From Lentibacillus saliphilus (GTDB lineage: Bacteria; Bacillota; Bacilli; Bacillales; Amphibacillaceae), in contig NZ_JABJXD010000002.1 of assembly GCF_019093865.1 (NCBI RefSeq), positions 1 through 64,000 of the forward strand: 64,000 nt of DNA, in the 5' to 3' direction. The stretch's first letter is position 1. Each line of letters opens with the position of its first letter. Of this stretch, positions 15,568-25,362 are shown one piece after another. The position numbers and the translations under genes are program-made. The notes under the pieces were generated by a model, which did no database searches, was not told where the DNA came from, and was given only the letters and a program-made list of their open reading frames with translations.

Positions 15568-18153
15568 TCACCCTACCTGCTTCATCGTCTCACGGTCGTG
15601 TTTTCGGTTTAATCTATAATGAATGACCACAAATGATAGGGTCAATACGATGAGGTAAAAGCCTAGAAAGGATGCGCCTAAACGGAGTAGCATCGTTTGA
15701 TTGAGCGTATACAACACGCTAAACGTTAGGCCGCTCAAAATGGTTCCGAGGGCAATTGCGATGCCGCTCCAAACTGCGACTTCACCCATATATAACGTTT
15801 TTATATGGCGTTGCTTCCAGCCAATACGATTGAATAGCACAATTTCCTTTTGCCGCACGTGTAACAATGATGTGAGGCTCTCGATTAATGTAAACACTGT
15901 GAGTAAAAAGGCAGCCGCCATTAAGATGACGTGCCATTCACTCGTTTGCACGTTAATGTACTCACCGAGCAAGGTTAGATTTGTCTTTTCGACTGTTTCT
16001 GTAAGCGATAAATAGACGAAAGACGCCAACATACTGACCGATATGAACTGGAAAAACGGTGCTTTAATGAATGATGAAAAGTGTTTAATGTTTTTAACAA
16101 TAAGCGATTGCCCTTTTATCCGCTCTTTTGATCTTTTGTCTGTTGATATGCTCGTTTGTTTCATGACAGTATGAATCTTTCGTGTCGTAAGCAAAAGCAT
16201 GAATAGAATGATAAGAGATGCATCGACAGTCAACCACATATAGATGCTGTTCGGAAATAACAGCCATTGATTAAGAGCGTATAGGACGGGCAAAGAAAAC
16301 ACTGCTGAAAATCCAAGTAAATAGATCATTTCTTTCCTGAAGAACTGCAACACTTGGCCTGTTTGCCAACCGAGCTTGTTGAATAATAAGATATCCTGTT
16401 TTTTATTAATGTGCCAAAAAAACTGCCGGTTCGTCACGTACGTTACGGCGACGACAATAAAGAGGACGCCTAAAACGAGATTCGTCACGCTCCATTCACT
16501 AACAATGGTTCCTGCTGCACCCAAGGTCGTCCATGATTCTTCCACTAAGCCGACGTCCTCCACTTCAAACTGAATCTTCTGTGGAGAGGCACCTGCAATC
16601 ATCGTCACCTCATATCCCATTGCTTCAATATCTTTAGCAATTTTTTCTATCTTGGTAACAGCTTCATCTGTATAACCCTCAATGCCAGCAACTTTAACCC
16701 GGATGGCGTCAATGGGGCGTTCACCTTTAACATGTGCTGCAGCTTCTATATTCGTTATCCCTTTTGCTGGAATGGGCAAAAAGCTTCCAGGTGTAGCAGT
16801 CGGTTGAAGCGGTGTTTTCTCCCCTGTTTCGTTATGAATGTGGTATGCGGGTTGGAATTGGTAAATGCCTAATGGGCTCGATGCCAGCTGCTCGTTTTGC
16901 TTTGGGATTTTTACCGTGCCGATTGGATCAGGAATAAAAGAAACATCCTTTTTCGTTTCATCATCTAATGATGCATCACCAATGCTATGGACGCCTTTTT
17001 GCTCCAACGTTCTGTAAACGGGAATATTGTTAAAGTCAGATACTTTATTGACCGTTATTGTATCACCGTTCATCTCATATGACGGATATCCAGCTAAATA
17101 ATATTGCGCACTATGGTTAAGGTCAACAACGCCAAAAAATTCGCCGTCAGCAACTAAGTCTTCCATATGTCCACTTTCATTCATGAGTATGGGCTCTTGG
17201 AAAAAAACATTTAATCTTGATGCGATATCTGCTTGGAATTCATCTGTTGCTAAGGCGTCCATCGTTAAAAGGTCTTTCGTTAAAGCTTTGTATTTAGGTG
17301 TGTGGAATTGGGTTAAAAACAATGAGTCGGGCTCATTTTCTAAGTCTAACTGTTTGCTGTATGCTGCCATCTTTTCAGCGTCAACGTCTAAGCGGTCTAA
17401 TTTAATTTGTGCTGCTAAATTAATCGCAGTATCATGCTCCAATTCTAATACGGGCATGATATGAGCGTCAGGTAAACCACTATCAATCGCTGCTGTTTTG
17501 CCCCAGCCCATCCGATTCATTTCGAAAGGGATGCCGGTTAACTTTTCTTCTTCCTCCGGGTCAATCCCTACGAGTAAATGGTATGACGCCGGTATGTAAA
17601 ATGAAGCTGCTTGGTCACACATGTTTAATAAGTCAATATCAGAAATGATTGGTTGGAAATTAAAACGCTCTGAGGTAGAAGGCTCCAACAAAATACATTC
17701 CTGTTTATCTCCCATAGGATAGTCATTAATCCCGTCCGATGTTGAGAATTGCACCGAATATCGCGTTGATGAAGCTGGTGGTTTTAAGGTCATATTTGAA
17801 CGAATACCTGTAAAATAACCAAGTGAAGATACAGGGGCGGCAATGTCGATATCGGGATTTTGTTTTAAAGTCTCCCAATCCTCTAGTGCGATGCCGCCAT
17901 GACCAAATCCGATATAATTATCGGGAACAATGCCCAGCTCCTCTTCAAGTGGATGTTTGTTTTCGGGTGATCGGACTAAGAGATCATAGGTTCCGCGAGC
18001 GTAATACGATATGTCAGATTCGATTTTCTGATGTATATTGTTAAGCGAAACAATTGTTAATGGGAGAACGACTATGATTAATAGGAGTGCAAACATAAAT
18101 GCTAAGTTGGCCACCATTTGCCGTTTCATATATTGCCAGATAAGTCCGCGCAT
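15568..18153 (-). CDS. FtsX-like ABC transporter permease with very large extracellular domain (paralog 2)
   Basis: An 861-residue permease. ATG 18153 is preceded by AAAGGGGGGA at a spacing of about 10 nt; a TTG three codons upstream lies too close to it. The layout matches the permease at 322-2967: one membrane segment near residues 15-38, an external domain of about 500 residues, then about seven more membrane segments. Shared blocks include DISYYARGTYDLLVR and GIVPDNYIGFGHGGI near the N-terminus and VEESWTTLGAAGTI before the second membrane segment. It pairs with the ATPase 17 nt upstream. The substrate is unknown; the large external domain may bind a partner or ligand outside the cell. 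Confidence 0.85.
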   Translation of the reverse strand: MRGLIWQYMKRQMVANLAFMFALLLIIVVLPLTIVSLNNIHQKIESDISYYARGTYDLLVRSPENKHPLEEELGIVPDNYIGFGHGGIALEDWETLKQNPDIDIAAPVSSLGYFTGIRSNMTLKPPASSTRYSVQFSTSDGINDYPMGDKQECILLEPSTSERFNFQPIISDIDLLNMCDQAASFYIPASYHLLVGIDPEEEEKLTGIPFEMNRMGWGKTAAIDSGLPDAHIMPVLELEHDTAINLAAQIKLDRLDVDAEKMAAYSKQLDLENEPDSLFLTQFHTPKYKALTKDLLTMDALATDEFQADIASRLNVFFQEPILMNESGHMEDLVADGEFFGVVDLNHSAQYYLAGYPSYEMNGDTITVNKVSDFNNIPVYRTLEQKGVHSIGDASLDDETKKDVSFIPDPIGTVKIPKQNEQLASSPLGIYQFQPAYHIHNETGEKTPLQPTATPGSFLPIPAKGITNIEAAAHVKGERPIDAIRVKVAGIEGYTDEAVTKIEKIAKDIEAMGYEVTMIAGASPQKIQFEVEDVGLVEESWTTLGAAGTIVSEWSVTNLVLGVLFIVVAVTYVTNRQFFWHINKKQDILLFNKLGWQTGQVLQFFRKEMIYLLGFSAVFSLPVLYALNQWLLFPNSIYMWLTVDASLIILFMLLLTTRKIHTVMKQTSISTDKRSKERIKGQSLIVKNIKHFSSFIKAPFFQFISVSMLASFVYLSLTETVEKTNLTLLGEYINVQTSEWHVILMAAAFLLTVFTLIESLTSLLHVRQKEIVLFNRIGWKQRHIKTLYMGEVAVWSGIAIALGTILSGLTFSVLYTLNQTMLLRLGASFLGFYLIVLTLSFVVIHYRLNRKHDRETMKQVG

Positions 18154-18170
18154 ACAGAACAATCCCCCCT

Positions 18171-18851
18171 TTAAATGTGTATGCTTTCCTCAATTTTTCC
18201 ATCACGAATGTGGATATGGCGGTCGCCCCATTTAGCGATTTCTAAGTCATGGGTGACGAACAAAATGGTCATCCCTTTTTGATGAAGATCTTTCAATGTA
18301 TGTAAAATCGTATCTCGATTGTTCACATCTAGATTGCCTGTCGGTTCATCACACAATAATGCATCAGGCTGGTTCAATAATGCTCGTGCGATTGCGACCC
18401 GCTGTTTTTCACCGCCAGATAATTTGCTGGGCAGTGCGTGAAGGCGATGATCCATATTTAATTCAGCTAGGCATTGTTGAGCGGTCTCTTTTAACGTTTT
18501 TTTGTTCATATAAGGCCATAACGGTACCATAACATTTTCTAAGGCGGTAAATTGTTCAAACAGCTGGTAATCCTGATAGATATATCCAACCTTATTTCTT
18601 CTATATAATTGCAACTCTTCCTTGGTGAAATCAGATAATCGTTGGTCATCTATAGACAAATCACCATTTGTTAGAGTCTGCAGACCTCCAATGACGTTGA
18701 GCAATGTCGTCTTTCCAGAGCCAGAGGGACCTACAATCGTTATCCACTCTCCTTGTTTAATGGTTAGTTGAATATCTTCAAGTGCTTTGACGATTGGGTC
18801 CCCTTGAAACTGAACAGATGCATGTGATAGTTCTATTTCCAATATTGCCAC
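18171..18851 (-). CDS. ABC transporter ATP-binding protein (paralog 2)
   Basis: A 226-residue MacB/LolD-type ATPase. Walker A is GPSGSGKTT near residue 41, the signature LSGGEKQR near 143, Walker B LLCDEPTGNLD near 163, and VTHDLE contains the switch His. It lies directly before the permease gene on the minus strand. It is similar in sequence and in operon order to the pair at 322-3638. A segment of about 250 nt with very AT-rich sequence separates it from the divergent ABC-2 operon at 19108 and must contain both promoters. Confidence 0.9.
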   Translation of the reverse strand: MAILEIELSHASVQFQGDPIVKALEDIQLTIKQGEWITIVGPSGSGKTTLLNVIGGLQTLTNGDLSIDDQRLSDFTKEELQLYRRNKVGYIYQDYQLFEQFTALENVMVPLWPYMNKKTLKETAQQCLAELNMDHRLHALPSKLSGGEKQRVAIARALLNQPDALLCDEPTGNLDVNNRDTILHTLKDLHQKGMTILFVTHDLEIAKWGDRHIHIRDGKIEESIHI

Positions 18852-19107
18852 CCCTTTACATAATCGCTTTACAGATTAGTTATTATATAGCGCGTACATT
18901 AGTTATTTTTTATTTTAACACAAAAAACAAAAAAACAATAATAATCTAATAAATTCATTTAGTTTTGAAATCTTTCTGCTGCAACAAACGTATAAAGTAT
19001 AAGACATTTTGTTATATGAGCTACGATCCCACAACCATCCGTTAGTCCTACAGGCGTTCCTTCACCAATGATTCCAAGATTATCAAGCGATCATAGGAGG
19101 TAAAAAA

Positions 19108-19995
19108 ATGATTGTATCTGTTAAGGATGTTCACAAGTCATTTGGTAAACAGAAAGTGCTGGACAATGTCTCATTCAGTATTCCGGAGCCAGATATTGTT
19201 GCGCTCGTTGGTCCAAATGGCTCAGGAAAATCGACTTTGATGAACGTGATGACACATATTCTGAAAATGGACGAAGGGTCAGTTACAATTTTGGGCAAAT
19301 CAAACACAGACCCTAATATTTTTCGTAATATGTCTTTTATGCAGGATCATTCTGTTCTGTACGATTATTTGACGGGCTATGACCATCTTCAGTTTATTGG
19401 CGATGTGCAGGGGCTTTCTCGACAACAGATTCTTAATACGGCCGAACGTGTTGGCATGACGGCATATTTAAATAAAAAAACAGCTGCATACTCACTCGGT
19501 ATGAAGCAGCATTTGCTGTTAACGATGGCGCTTGTGAATGATCCGAAGTTGCTCATACTGGATGAGCCACTCAATGGGCTAGACCCGTCGAGTCAGATTC
19601 GGGTTCGTCAATTATTGAAGACGCTGTATCAAGAAGGTACAACCATATTATTATCCTCACACAACCTCGCTGAGATTGATCGATTAACGTCACACATTCT
19701 CTTTTTAAAGGATGGTCGCCTCATAAAAGAAGATATGTCTGAGCATGAGCAGGTTTTTTATGAGCTAACCGTTGATCGTCCTGAACAAGCGGTAGCGACG
19801 CTTCAAAAGACGACAGTGACAATTGAAAAAATAGCGGAGAATAGTTTGCGAGTATGTCTAGGTGACACACCTGTCCATCAGTTGTTTCAAAGTTTAAAAG
19901 ACGGTCATGTCACGGTGCATGATATTAATAAAAAAGTCGCTGGATCTGAAGAACGGTATCGAACAATTTTCACTAAAGCGGGGCAGCGCGAATGA
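19108..19995 (+). CDS. ABC-2 type transporter ATP-binding protein
   Basis: A 295-residue ATPase of the CcmA/drug-export class. Walker A is GPNGSGKST near residue 36, the signature is the divergent YSLGMKQHL near 133 (typical of this class), and Walker B is LLILDEPLNGLDP near 153. About 80 C-terminal residues after the ATPase core form the accessory domain seen in export ATPases. AGGAGG lies 8 nt before the ATG. Its stop overlaps the start of the permease gene by 4 nt, so the two work as one transporter. The substrate is not evident. Confidence 0.9.
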   Translation: MIVSVKDVHKSFGKQKVLDNVSFSIPEPDIVALVGPNGSGKSTLMNVMTHILKMDEGSVTILGKSNTDPNIFRNMSFMQDHSVLYDYLTGYDHLQFIGDVQGLSRQQILNTAERVGMTAYLNKKTAAYSLGMKQHLLLTMALVNDPKLLILDEPLNGLDPSSQIRVRQLLKTLYQEGTTILLSSHNLAEIDRLTSHILFLKDGRLIKEDMSEHEQVFYELTVDRPEQAVATLQKTTVTIEKIAENSLRVCLGDTPVHQLFQSLKDGHVTVHDINKKVAGSEERYRTIFTKAGQRE

Positions 19996-22496
19996 AGGCT
20001 CTTAAATTTGAATTGAAGAAAATATGGAGACAGAAGAAGCTGCTTTGGTTGTTGCTTATTATTGTGTTACCGACCGTATATTTGTATCAATACCATGTTC
20101 CACAGCCGGCTGAATATGCCCAAAGCCTCAAATCAAAGACGGAATCGTATCAATCGCAAGTGGCTCGGGTTGATCAAGAACTTGATATTAAAAAATTTAG
20201 CGATCAATTAGATGAACAGGGATTAAACCACTCAAAGCTCATTAAAGATGTAAGAGCTGCTCTAAGTGAATGGGTGTTAGAGATTAATCAAGAGAACTGG
20301 ATGGCTGTACCCAAGAAAGAAGCAGCGTTTTTAGAAGCCTTAACGACGTTTAAAGAAGCGGGCGGCGTGCTTCCTGAGCTGGGGGGAAAGGAACTAGATG
20401 TTGAGCGCCAGAAGAATGCATGGATGCTCGTGCATGATTTGCCATATGAAGATGAACAGCATCCGATTTCACCACATTTGTTTATGAAAGAAGCAGGTAG
20501 TTGGTTATTTGGCTTAGCAGGTGTGGTTGTATTGCTTTTATTTTTTGGCCATACATTAGTAGTCGAAAAAGAACAGCATACGTGGTTGACGTTAAGGACG
20601 CAGCCCATTCAAGTGTCAAAACACATGATCGCTAAATTCACGAGTTTATTAATGGTACTTTCTGTGTATGTTGGATTAGTCATTGGCTTATCATTGCTCG
20701 TTTCAAAGCTGTTTGGTGCCGGCGCTTTATATACAGCGTATCCACATGTTCTCTCAAGTGGAACTGACATCTATATTATGACGAGTCTTGAGCACGTCGT
20801 TCGTACAATGGTATTGTTTGTCGGTGTAGGTATGTTTGTGTTTGCTTTAAATATACTTGCTGCAACTTGGATCAAGCATGTGTTCACCTCGTTTCTGATC
20901 GTCTTTTCAATTCTCGGAGTAGGTTTATTTGTAACGGATTTCTTTCCTGTGCTCCAATCTCCTGTCAACCCGTTTCAACATCTCCGTTTCACTGATGTTT
21001 TAGCGGGGATACCACAGGAGACGGATTGGCTTTATCCAGCTTTTGCGCTTGTATGGAGTGTTGTATTGGTTAGTCTTGCGATTGTGTTGCCAGAAAGTGA
21101 GCGTACTTTACTTGGTGGGCGTGTTTTTAAACCGCCATTTCGTTCTGGGCACACACGGCGATCAAATGGCTCAATGATCAGTAACGTATTCGTGTTTGAG
21201 TGGCGTAAGTTGCTGCGGTGCGGTCAATTTTTTCGTGTCTTAGCTGTCCTTTGCTTAGCAATCATCATGAGTTATGCTCTCATTTCTTATGAAGCAGAAA
21301 CGAAAGCGCGCACGTATATGGCTAGTCTTGAAGCGTATCTCAACGCAATTGAATTAGAAATAAAAGATATTGAGGAATTGATCGGGTCTTCAGGAAAACA
21401 ACCAGATGGAAAAAATGAACAAGTTGACCGAACACCTGAACAATGGATGACAGCCTTAAAGACAATTATGATGTTGGGCGAGAAGGCTTTGGATAGCTAT
21501 AATTCTGGTAATACGAAGCCGTTAGCGGACTATCAATTGTTTCACAACAACATGCTTGATAACTCGAAGGGACCAATTTTGTTTGGTTTTGAATCGTATG
21601 GACGATTTGGGATTGAGGCAAGTATTGCAGAGAAAGAGTGGCTCGTTAAACACGACATCCAACCGTTACTTCCCGGTGACTTTATGACGAATATCCATGA
21701 GCAGTGGCAAGAAAACGATCCGCTTGAACAGGTTAAAAGGGAAAAATTTAAAGAAGAAAATACAAAAGTAAGCGACAGTGGCTTGTATAGCTTATACATG
21801 TTTTTTGAGAGATATGGTTATTTATTGCCGATCGTTTTACTCTTGTTTTTGTTGGGGGCAGGTTTTGCTGGTGAACAGGGTAAAAAACGACCACTTCATT
21901 ATGTGCAAACACAGCCCGTAACAGATCATGCAATATTGTATGGGAAAATTATTCATGTGGTATTGATCATTACGTCGGTTATTGCTGGGCTCGGTCTATT
22001 GATCGTGCTCATTGGAACGCTATTTAATCGTTTCGGTGATTGGCTATATCCGATTTTACATTATGATACGCGCCAAGCGTCAACAGCACCTGGGTATGAA
22101 GGCACGTTAACTGAATTTGGAAACTACGGCTTTCATTTTATCTCGCTCGGTGATTTTATACTTCGTGAGCTCCTGCTGCTTTACCTATTGACTGTGCTCG
22201 TCGTGATCGTATCTATTGTTGTGTCCGTATTCTTTAAACGGATATTCAATGTTTTTCTGATGACAGTGCTTATCTTTGTTGGTGGATTTGTCTTGACACA
22301 AACACTGTTAGAGGGATTTACTTACTTATCGCCTTTTACGTATGTTGATATTAACCGCGTGGTGAACGGGGAGATTGCGACACAACTCGATCAACCTCTT
22401 GTTCATTGGATGGTAGGTAGTGCTGTACTCCTCATCGCCACCGTCTGTGTCATGATCATCGGTCACATCGGTTTAAAGTATAAAAAAAGAGGTTGA
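19992..22496 (+). CDS. ABC-2 type permease with internally duplicated architecture
   Basis: An 834-residue membrane protein. It reads as two half-permeases in tandem. Residues 1-370 start with a basic N-terminus (FELKKIWRQKKLLWLLL), one membrane segment, an external loop of about 130 residues and about five membrane segments. Residues about 395-834 repeat the plan (FEWRKLLRCGQFFRVL, an external loop of about 180 residues, then six segments). Typical ABC-2 permeases carry one such unit and dimerise, so this may act as a built-in dimer. It is coupled to the ATPase by a 4-nt overlap. Function unknown; export of a peptide or lipid-like compound is one possibility. Confidence 0.82.
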   Translation: MKALKFELKKIWRQKKLLWLLLIIVLPTVYLYQYHVPQPAEYAQSLKSKTESYQSQVARVDQELDIKKFSDQLDEQGLNHSKLIKDVRAALSEWVLEINQENWMAVPKKEAAFLEALTTFKEAGGVLPELGGKELDVERQKNAWMLVHDLPYEDEQHPISPHLFMKEAGSWLFGLAGVVVLLLFFGHTLVVEKEQHTWLTLRTQPIQVSKHMIAKFTSLLMVLSVYVGLVIGLSLLVSKLFGAGALYTAYPHVLSSGTDIYIMTSLEHVVRTMVLFVGVGMFVFALNILAATWIKHVFTSFLIVFSILGVGLFVTDFFPVLQSPVNPFQHLRFTDVLAGIPQETDWLYPAFALVWSVVLVSLAIVLPESERTLLGGRVFKPPFRSGHTRRSNGSMISNVFVFEWRKLLRCGQFFRVLAVLCLAIIMSYALISYEAETKARTYMASLEAYLNAIELEIKDIEELIGSSGKQPDGKNEQVDRTPEQWMTALKTIMMLGEKALDSYNSGNTKPLADYQLFHNNMLDNSKGPILFGFESYGRFGIEASIAEKEWLVKHDIQPLLPGDFMTNIHEQWQENDPLEQVKREKFKEENTKVSDSGLYSLYMFFERYGYLLPIVLLLFLLGAGFAGEQGKKRPLHYVQTQPVTDHAILYGKIIHVVLIITSVIAGLGLLIVLIGTLFNRFGDWLYPILHYDTRQASTAPGYEGTLTEFGNYGFHFISLGDFILRELLLLYLLTVLVVIVSIVVSVFFKRIFNVFLMTVLIFVGGFVLTQTLLEGFTYLSPFTYVDINRVVNGEIATQLDQPLVHWMVGSAVLLIATVCVMIIGHIGLKYKKRG

Positions 22497-22511
22497 CCAA
22501 TGCGTCATTCA

Positions 22512-22549
22512 ACGCCTACCTTCATGAATGGGTAGGCGATCTTTTTTTG
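22512..22549 (+). terminator. Rho-independent terminator
   Basis: CGCCTACC and GGGTAGGCG arms are followed by a seven-T run. It ends the ABC-2 operon. Confidence 0.9.
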
Positions 22550-22646
22550 TCTTTTAGCATACTTTGATCACCAAAATGACGTATATATATTGCATGATGA
22601 CAAATATTGTTATATGATGATATCAGATGATAAGGAGGGAGCCGCT

Positions 22647-23168
22647 ATGGGCTTGTTTAAAAAAAGGGCTGTACAGGATGAACGTGTCGTTAACATGAAG
22701 AATAAGATTTATGCTGAATTGTATATTTTAATCTTGGTGATTTGTGCCGCATCGGTCGTAATCAAGCGTTTTGTATATGAACCGGGTTTTGAGCATATAT
22801 CCACTGAGCTGACCATTTTAATTGCGGGCGGTCTGTATTATACGTATCGCTCAGCTAAGCTCGGTGTGTTTTCTGCAGAGGTTGAATTGCATGACCGTCA
22901 AAGCAAATGGTCCATGCAGAAGAAAAACCTCGTAATGAGCATCGGTCTAGGTGTCGTCATTGCGCTTGCTTTCGGAATTAATAGTGCGGTTCAATATGCA
23001 GAAGGCTTTGCCCAAAGTGTTTATTACTTTCTGTTGACAGCTTTTGGATCTCTCATGATTTATTTACCCGTTTTCATCATGCTGCTTGTGGTCGGAAGTG
23101 AGCTTGCCAAACGAAAAAGTGAGCGAGAGATTGACAAGATGCTTGGTGATGACGATGAAAAATATTAA
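22647..23168 (+). CDS. Four-TM membrane protein paired with HTH regulator
   Basis: A 173-residue integral membrane protein. Start ATG 22647 has AAGGAGGGA 7 nt upstream; earlier in-frame starts lack a Shine-Dalgarno sequence. Hydrophobic segments lie near residues 22-42, 55-72, 97-117 and 125-155. The N-terminus is basic (GLFKKRAVQDE) and the C-terminus is charged (AKRKSEREIDKMLGDDDEKY). Proteins of this kind are commonly encoded with small XRE regulators in Firmicutes, as here. Function unknown. Its last 14 nt overlap the regulator gene. Confidence 0.8.
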   Translation: MGLFKKRAVQDERVVNMKNKIYAELYILILVICAASVVIKRFVYEPGFEHISTELTILIAGGLYYTYRSAKLGVFSAEVELHDRQSKWSMQKKNLVMSIGLGVVIALAFGINSAVQYAEGFAQSVYYFLLTAFGSLMIYLPVFIMLLVVGSELAKRKSEREIDKMLGDDDEKY

Positions 23169-23355
23169 GTTGAAAATGGCGCGGGTTGAGCATGACTTAT
23201 CACAGGCTGAGCTGGCTGAGCGTGTCGGTGTGTCACGTCAGACGATTGGCCTCATAGAGTTAGGAAACTATAACCCTACTTTAAAGCTATGTCTCGCAAT
23301 CTGTCATACGTTAAACAAAACGCTCGACGACTTGTTTTGGCAGGATGCCGAGTGA
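23155..23355 (+). CDS. Small XRE-family HTH regulator
   Basis: A 66-residue Cro/CI-type DNA-binding protein. The start ATG lies inside the end of the membrane protein gene (14-nt overlap), so translation is probably coupled. The helix-turn-helix is LSQAELAERVGVSRQTIGLIE, followed by NPTLKLCLAICHTL and the usual C-terminal TLDDLFW. Such stand-alone HTH proteins typically repress their own operon, and here the likely partner is the four-TM protein. The gene starts at the conserved MKNIKLKMAR, the usual beginning of this family. Confidence 0.85.
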   Translation: MKNIKLKMARVEHDLSQAELAERVGVSRQTIGLIELGNYNPTLKLCLAICHTLNKTLDDLFWQDAE

Positions 23356-23451
23356 TGCTTGAGGAGGGTGTTATTTACAGAATGGTCATCGCTATGCCAT
23401 AATATGAGTATTATAGATGTCAAAAATCTTGAACAAGTGAGGAATCAGCCG

Positions 23452-24135
23452 ATGAAACGTGTATATACTGGAAAAACAAAGGATGTTTACGAACTTGATA
23501 ATGGCCATTATTTACTGCAATTCAAAGATGATGTCACCGGTGAAAATGGGGTATTCGATCCAGGTGCTAACACAGTCGGCTTATCGATAGAAGGTGCAGG
23601 AAAGGCTGGATTACGGCTGACGACTTATTTTTTTGAGAAATGTCATGAACACGGTATCCCGACACACTTTGTGGATTCCGATATTGAAGCGCGAACGATG
23701 ACGGTTGTGCCTGCTTCCGTATTTGGAGACGGTCTTGAAGTAATTTGTCGTTTTCGGGCTACAGGTAGTTTTATGAGGCGTTATGGCAAATATGCGCAGG
23801 AAGGTCAAACGCTGGATGCATTCGTGGAAGTGACGCTTAAAGACGATGATCGTCAAGATCCACCAATTAGTGCGGATGCGCTTGATATGTTAGGGATTTT
23901 AACGAAGGATGAGTACGCGGTATTAAAGCAGCGCACGCAGGAAATTGCTCAGGTCGTTAAAGCAGAACTTGATCAAAAAGGCATCGATTTATATGATATT
24001 AAACTGGAATTCGGTCGGGATCAGGATGGACAAATCATCTTGATTGATGAGATTTCCGGGGGGAATATGCGCGCGTATTACAATGGTGCGTATGTCGAGC
24101 CGTTGAAGCTTACAGACATGATTGTTGGGTTATAA
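23452..24135 (+). CDS. PurC-like SAICAR synthetase paralog
   Basis: A 227-residue protein of the SAICAR synthetase fold, the ATP-grasp-like enzyme that in purine synthesis joins CAIR to aspartate. Family motifs are present: GKTKDVYEL near residue 7, KDDDRQDPPIS near 130 and DIKLEFG near 190. Two substrate-site motifs deviate. The usual DEISPD-x-x-R is DEISGGNMR, and the usual RN-x-x-AGS is CRFRATGSF. It is isolated from other purine genes and slightly short. It may be a purC duplicate with a different substrate. ATG 23452 is preceded by GTGAGGAA; an in-frame ATG at 23404 has no Shine-Dalgarno sequence. Confidence 0.75.
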   Translation: MKRVYTGKTKDVYELDNGHYLLQFKDDVTGENGVFDPGANTVGLSIEGAGKAGLRLTTYFFEKCHEHGIPTHFVDSDIEARTMTVVPASVFGDGLEVICRFRATGSFMRRYGKYAQEGQTLDAFVEVTLKDDDRQDPPISADALDMLGILTKDEYAVLKQRTQEIAQVVKAELDQKGIDLYDIKLEFGRDQDGQIILIDEISGGNMRAYYNGAYVEPLKLTDMIVGL

Positions 24136-24144
24136 AAAACGTGC

Positions 24145-24179
24145 AAGAGCTGCGGAACCGATTACCGCAGCTCTTTTTT
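24145..24179 (+). terminator. Rho-independent terminator
   Basis: AAGAGCTGCGG and CCGCAGCTCTT arms plus a six-T run, after the PurC-like gene. Confidence 0.9.
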
Positions 24180-24182
24180 GTT

Positions 24183-25205
24183 TTACGCCATCATGCTCGC
24201 GATGATGTCATAGGAACGAAGGCGATCTTTCTGGCTATATGTTTGCTCGGTAATGATCAGCTCATCGGCACCTGTTTTTTCAATAAGGTCGGTTAAGCCG
24301 CGCTTTACGGTATCAGGTCCACCGACGATGATTGGTTGAATGCCATGCTCCGGTATGACACTTCCGCCCACGCCTTCGTAGTCTGAAACGTCACCAATAG
24401 GAGGTTGTAAACGTGTTGGCATGCCCCGCCTTAAATTGTCACGCATCTGTTGTTGCGAGGACGCAATCCACTGAGCGTGTTCATCGGTATCCCCGGCAAT
24501 GACACTTGCGCCGAGCATGACATAGGGCTTAGCGAGTGTATCGCTCGGTTGGAAATTTCTTCTGTATATGTTCAGTGCTGGCAATGTATTTTCACCGGCA
24601 AAATGACTGGCAAATGAAAAAGGGCGGCCGGTTTCCGCGGCAAGTCGGGCGCTGAAGTCGCTTGAACCGAGTAGCCAAATTGGGATTTGTTCACCTTCAC
24701 CAGGGATGGCTCGCACGCGAGATTCACCGGCGAAGTAAGCTTCTAGCTCTTCAATCTGTAAGGGAAAATCCTCGACACGTTGATGAAGCGTTCGTCTCAA
24801 GGCGTGAGCGGTGATTTGGTCGGTACCAGGCGCACGACCGAGCCCGAGATCAATGCGGTTTGGATAAAGACTTGCCAATGTGCCGAACTGTTCTGCAATG
24901 ACAAGGCTTGCGTGATTTGGTAGCATGACCCCACCTGAGCCGATTCTAATCTGTTCGGTTTGTCCGGCCAAGTGACCCATCACAACTGATGTTGCTGAGC
25001 TGGCAATACCGGGGTGATTATGATGTTCAGCGACCCAGTATCGGTTGAAGCCCCATTTATCGGCATGCCGCGCGAGATCAGCACTCGCTTCAAGAGATGC
25101 TTGAGCACTGCCGTCTTCTATGACAGGAACAAGGTCAAGTATTGATATGGCCGTGTCATTAAGCTTTTTTTGACCTGACGTTCTATATAATGGTAATGCA
25201 TCCAT
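24183..25205 (-). CDS. LLM-class flavin-dependent oxidoreductase
   Basis: A 340-residue luciferase-like monooxygenase-family protein with a TIM-barrel fold that uses FMNH2 supplied by a reductase or bound flavin. Motifs typical of the YceB/YvbT group are visible: [15 protein letters not shown] near residue 57, [13 protein letters not shown] near 90, GLGRAPGTD near 123 and [12 protein letters not shown] near 178. The substrate is unknown. AAGGAGGA lies 9 nt upstream of ATG 25205. A terminator at 25315-25352 separates it from the SDR gene upstream, so it has its own promoter. Confidence 0.88.
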   Translation of the reverse strand: MDALPLYRTSGQKKLNDTAISILDLVPVIEDGSAQASLEASADLARHADKWGFNRYWVAEHHNHPGIASSATSVVMGHLAGQTEQIRIGSGGVMLPNHASLVIAEQFGTLASLYPNRIDLGLGRAPGTDQITAHALRRTLHQRVEDFPLQIEELEAYFAGESRVRAIPGEGEQIPIWLLGSSDFSARLAAETGRPFSFASHFAGENTLPALNIYRRNFQPSDTLAKPYVMLGASVIAGDTDEHAQWIASSQQQMRDNLRRGMPTRLQPPIGDVSDYEGVGGSVIPEHGIQPIIVGGPDTVKRGLTDLIEKTGADELIITEQTYSQKDRLRSYDIIASMMA

Positions 25206-25314
25206 CTGAATCAGTCCTCCTTAAAGGCAATATACCTTTACAGAAGAAAGAAGACCAATGATCGGCTCAATATCATTCGACACTACTCGGGGAATGACAG
25301 GCAGCGAAAAAACA

Positions 25315-25352
25315 TAAAAAAACAGCTAGAGCACAACGCTCTAGCTGTTTTA
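25315..25352 (-). terminator. Rho-independent terminator
   Basis: AACAGCTAGAGC and GCTCTAGCTGTT form perfect arms with a five-nt loop. The T run lies on the minus strand, so it ends the SDR gene. Confidence 0.9.
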
Positions 25353-25362
25353 ATACCTAAAA

